NCBI GenBank assembly: GCA_018333845.1 | Contig: JAGXSK010000321.1 | Location: forward strand, 1-5,842 | DNA from: Clostridia bacterium | GTDB lineage: Bacteria > Bacillota > DSM-16504 > Desulfitibacterales > Desulfitibacteraceae | DNA: 5,842 nucleotides | Direction of reading: 5' to 3' | Shown: positions 5,549-5,842 of the stretch, piece after piece | Numbering within the stretch: the stretch's first letter is position 1 | How the letters are laid out: each line of letters starts with the position of its first letter | Notes under the pieces: model-generated | Database searches by the model: none | Seen by the model: the letters and a program-made list of their open reading frames with translations, nothing else | Told to the model about the DNA's origin: nothing | Position numbers and translations under genes: made by a program

Positions 5549-5842
5549 TGATTATTCTAAAGTCTGACAGAGAACTGGGATATATGAGGGATGCAGGCAA
5601 GGTTGTGGCAAAGGTTCACCATGAACTAGCTAAAGTCATAAAGCCTGAAATCACCACACAAGAACTTGATACCCTGGCAGAAAACATAATAACGGCCGAA
5701 GGTGCTAAACCAGCATTTAAAGGTTATAAAGGGTTTCCTGCAAGTATTTGTGCATCAATAAATGAAGAAGTGGTTCATGGAATTCCTGGTTTAAAAAAGC
5801 TAAAAAATGGTGATATTGTTAGTATTGACATTGGCGCTGTAA
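5548..5842 (+). CDS. map: Methionine aminopeptidase type I, 3' truncated
   Basis: Removes the initiator methionine from nascent proteins when the second residue is small; a cytosolic dinuclear-metal enzyme acting near the ribosome exit. Only the first 98 residues are in the window (the family is about 250), and the frame runs off the end. The N-terminus reads MIILKSDRELGYMRDAGKVV, the usual substrate-free start of the family. Further on, GFPASICASINEEVVHGIP (residues 62-80) includes His77, equivalent to the catalytic His79 of E. coli, and GDIVSIDIGAV includes Asp94, equivalent to metal ligand Asp97. The remaining metal ligands (E. coli Asp108, His171, Glu204, Glu235) would lie downstream, outside the window. 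The start shares one base with the adk stop codon (TAATG). No N-terminal zinc-finger extension is present, so this is the short type Ia form. Confidence 0.97.
   Translation, partial: MIILKSDRELGYMRDAGKVVAKVHHELAKVIKPEITTQELDTLAENIITAEGAKPAFKGYKGFPASICASINEEVVHGIPGLKKLKNGDIVSIDIGAV

Overview
This is a single-strand run of housekeeping genes: the 3' part of a bacterial spc ribosomal-protein operon continuing into its secretion and nucleotide genes. The order is rplX (5' truncated), rplE, rpsN, rpsH, rplF, rplR, rpsE, rpmD, rplO, secY, adk and map (3' truncated). All genes lie on the + strand. Gaps run from a 1-base overlap to about 55 bases, and no stretch over 300 bases lacks a gene.

The organism looks like a Gram-positive of the Firmicutes, most likely an anaerobic clostridial (Peptococcaceae-like) lineage. 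The reasons are AT-rich third codon positions, very strong purine-rich Shine-Dalgarno sequences (AAGGAGGT-type) before almost every gene, a short 61-residue zinc-type S14, a zinc-type L24, an adenylate kinase with a four-cysteine zinc LID, and the Gram-positive gene order secY-adk-map. The assignment below phylum is inference from general resemblance and no search was run.

Layout: positions 1-3614 encode nine ribosomal proteins that assemble into the 50S (L24, L5, L6, L18, L30, L15) and 30S (S14, S8, S5) subunits. Position 3615 begins secY, the protein-conducting channel, directly abutting the rplO stop codon. adk (4898-5548) supplies nucleotide balancing, and map (from 5548) removes the initiator methionine from nascent proteins. 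Together the window links ribosome assembly, membrane export and N-terminal maturation in one probable transcript. I see no promoter or intrinsic terminator inside it. Both ends are cut in the middle of a gene, so the operon continues on each side.

I do not find an undescribed system here. The points most worth a second look are a 7-bp hairpin in the largest gap (rplF-rplR), which can pair alternatively with the rplR ribosome binding site; an rplR start that should probably be moved 9 bases downstream; and three separate Cys4 zinc-binding proteins in one operon segment.
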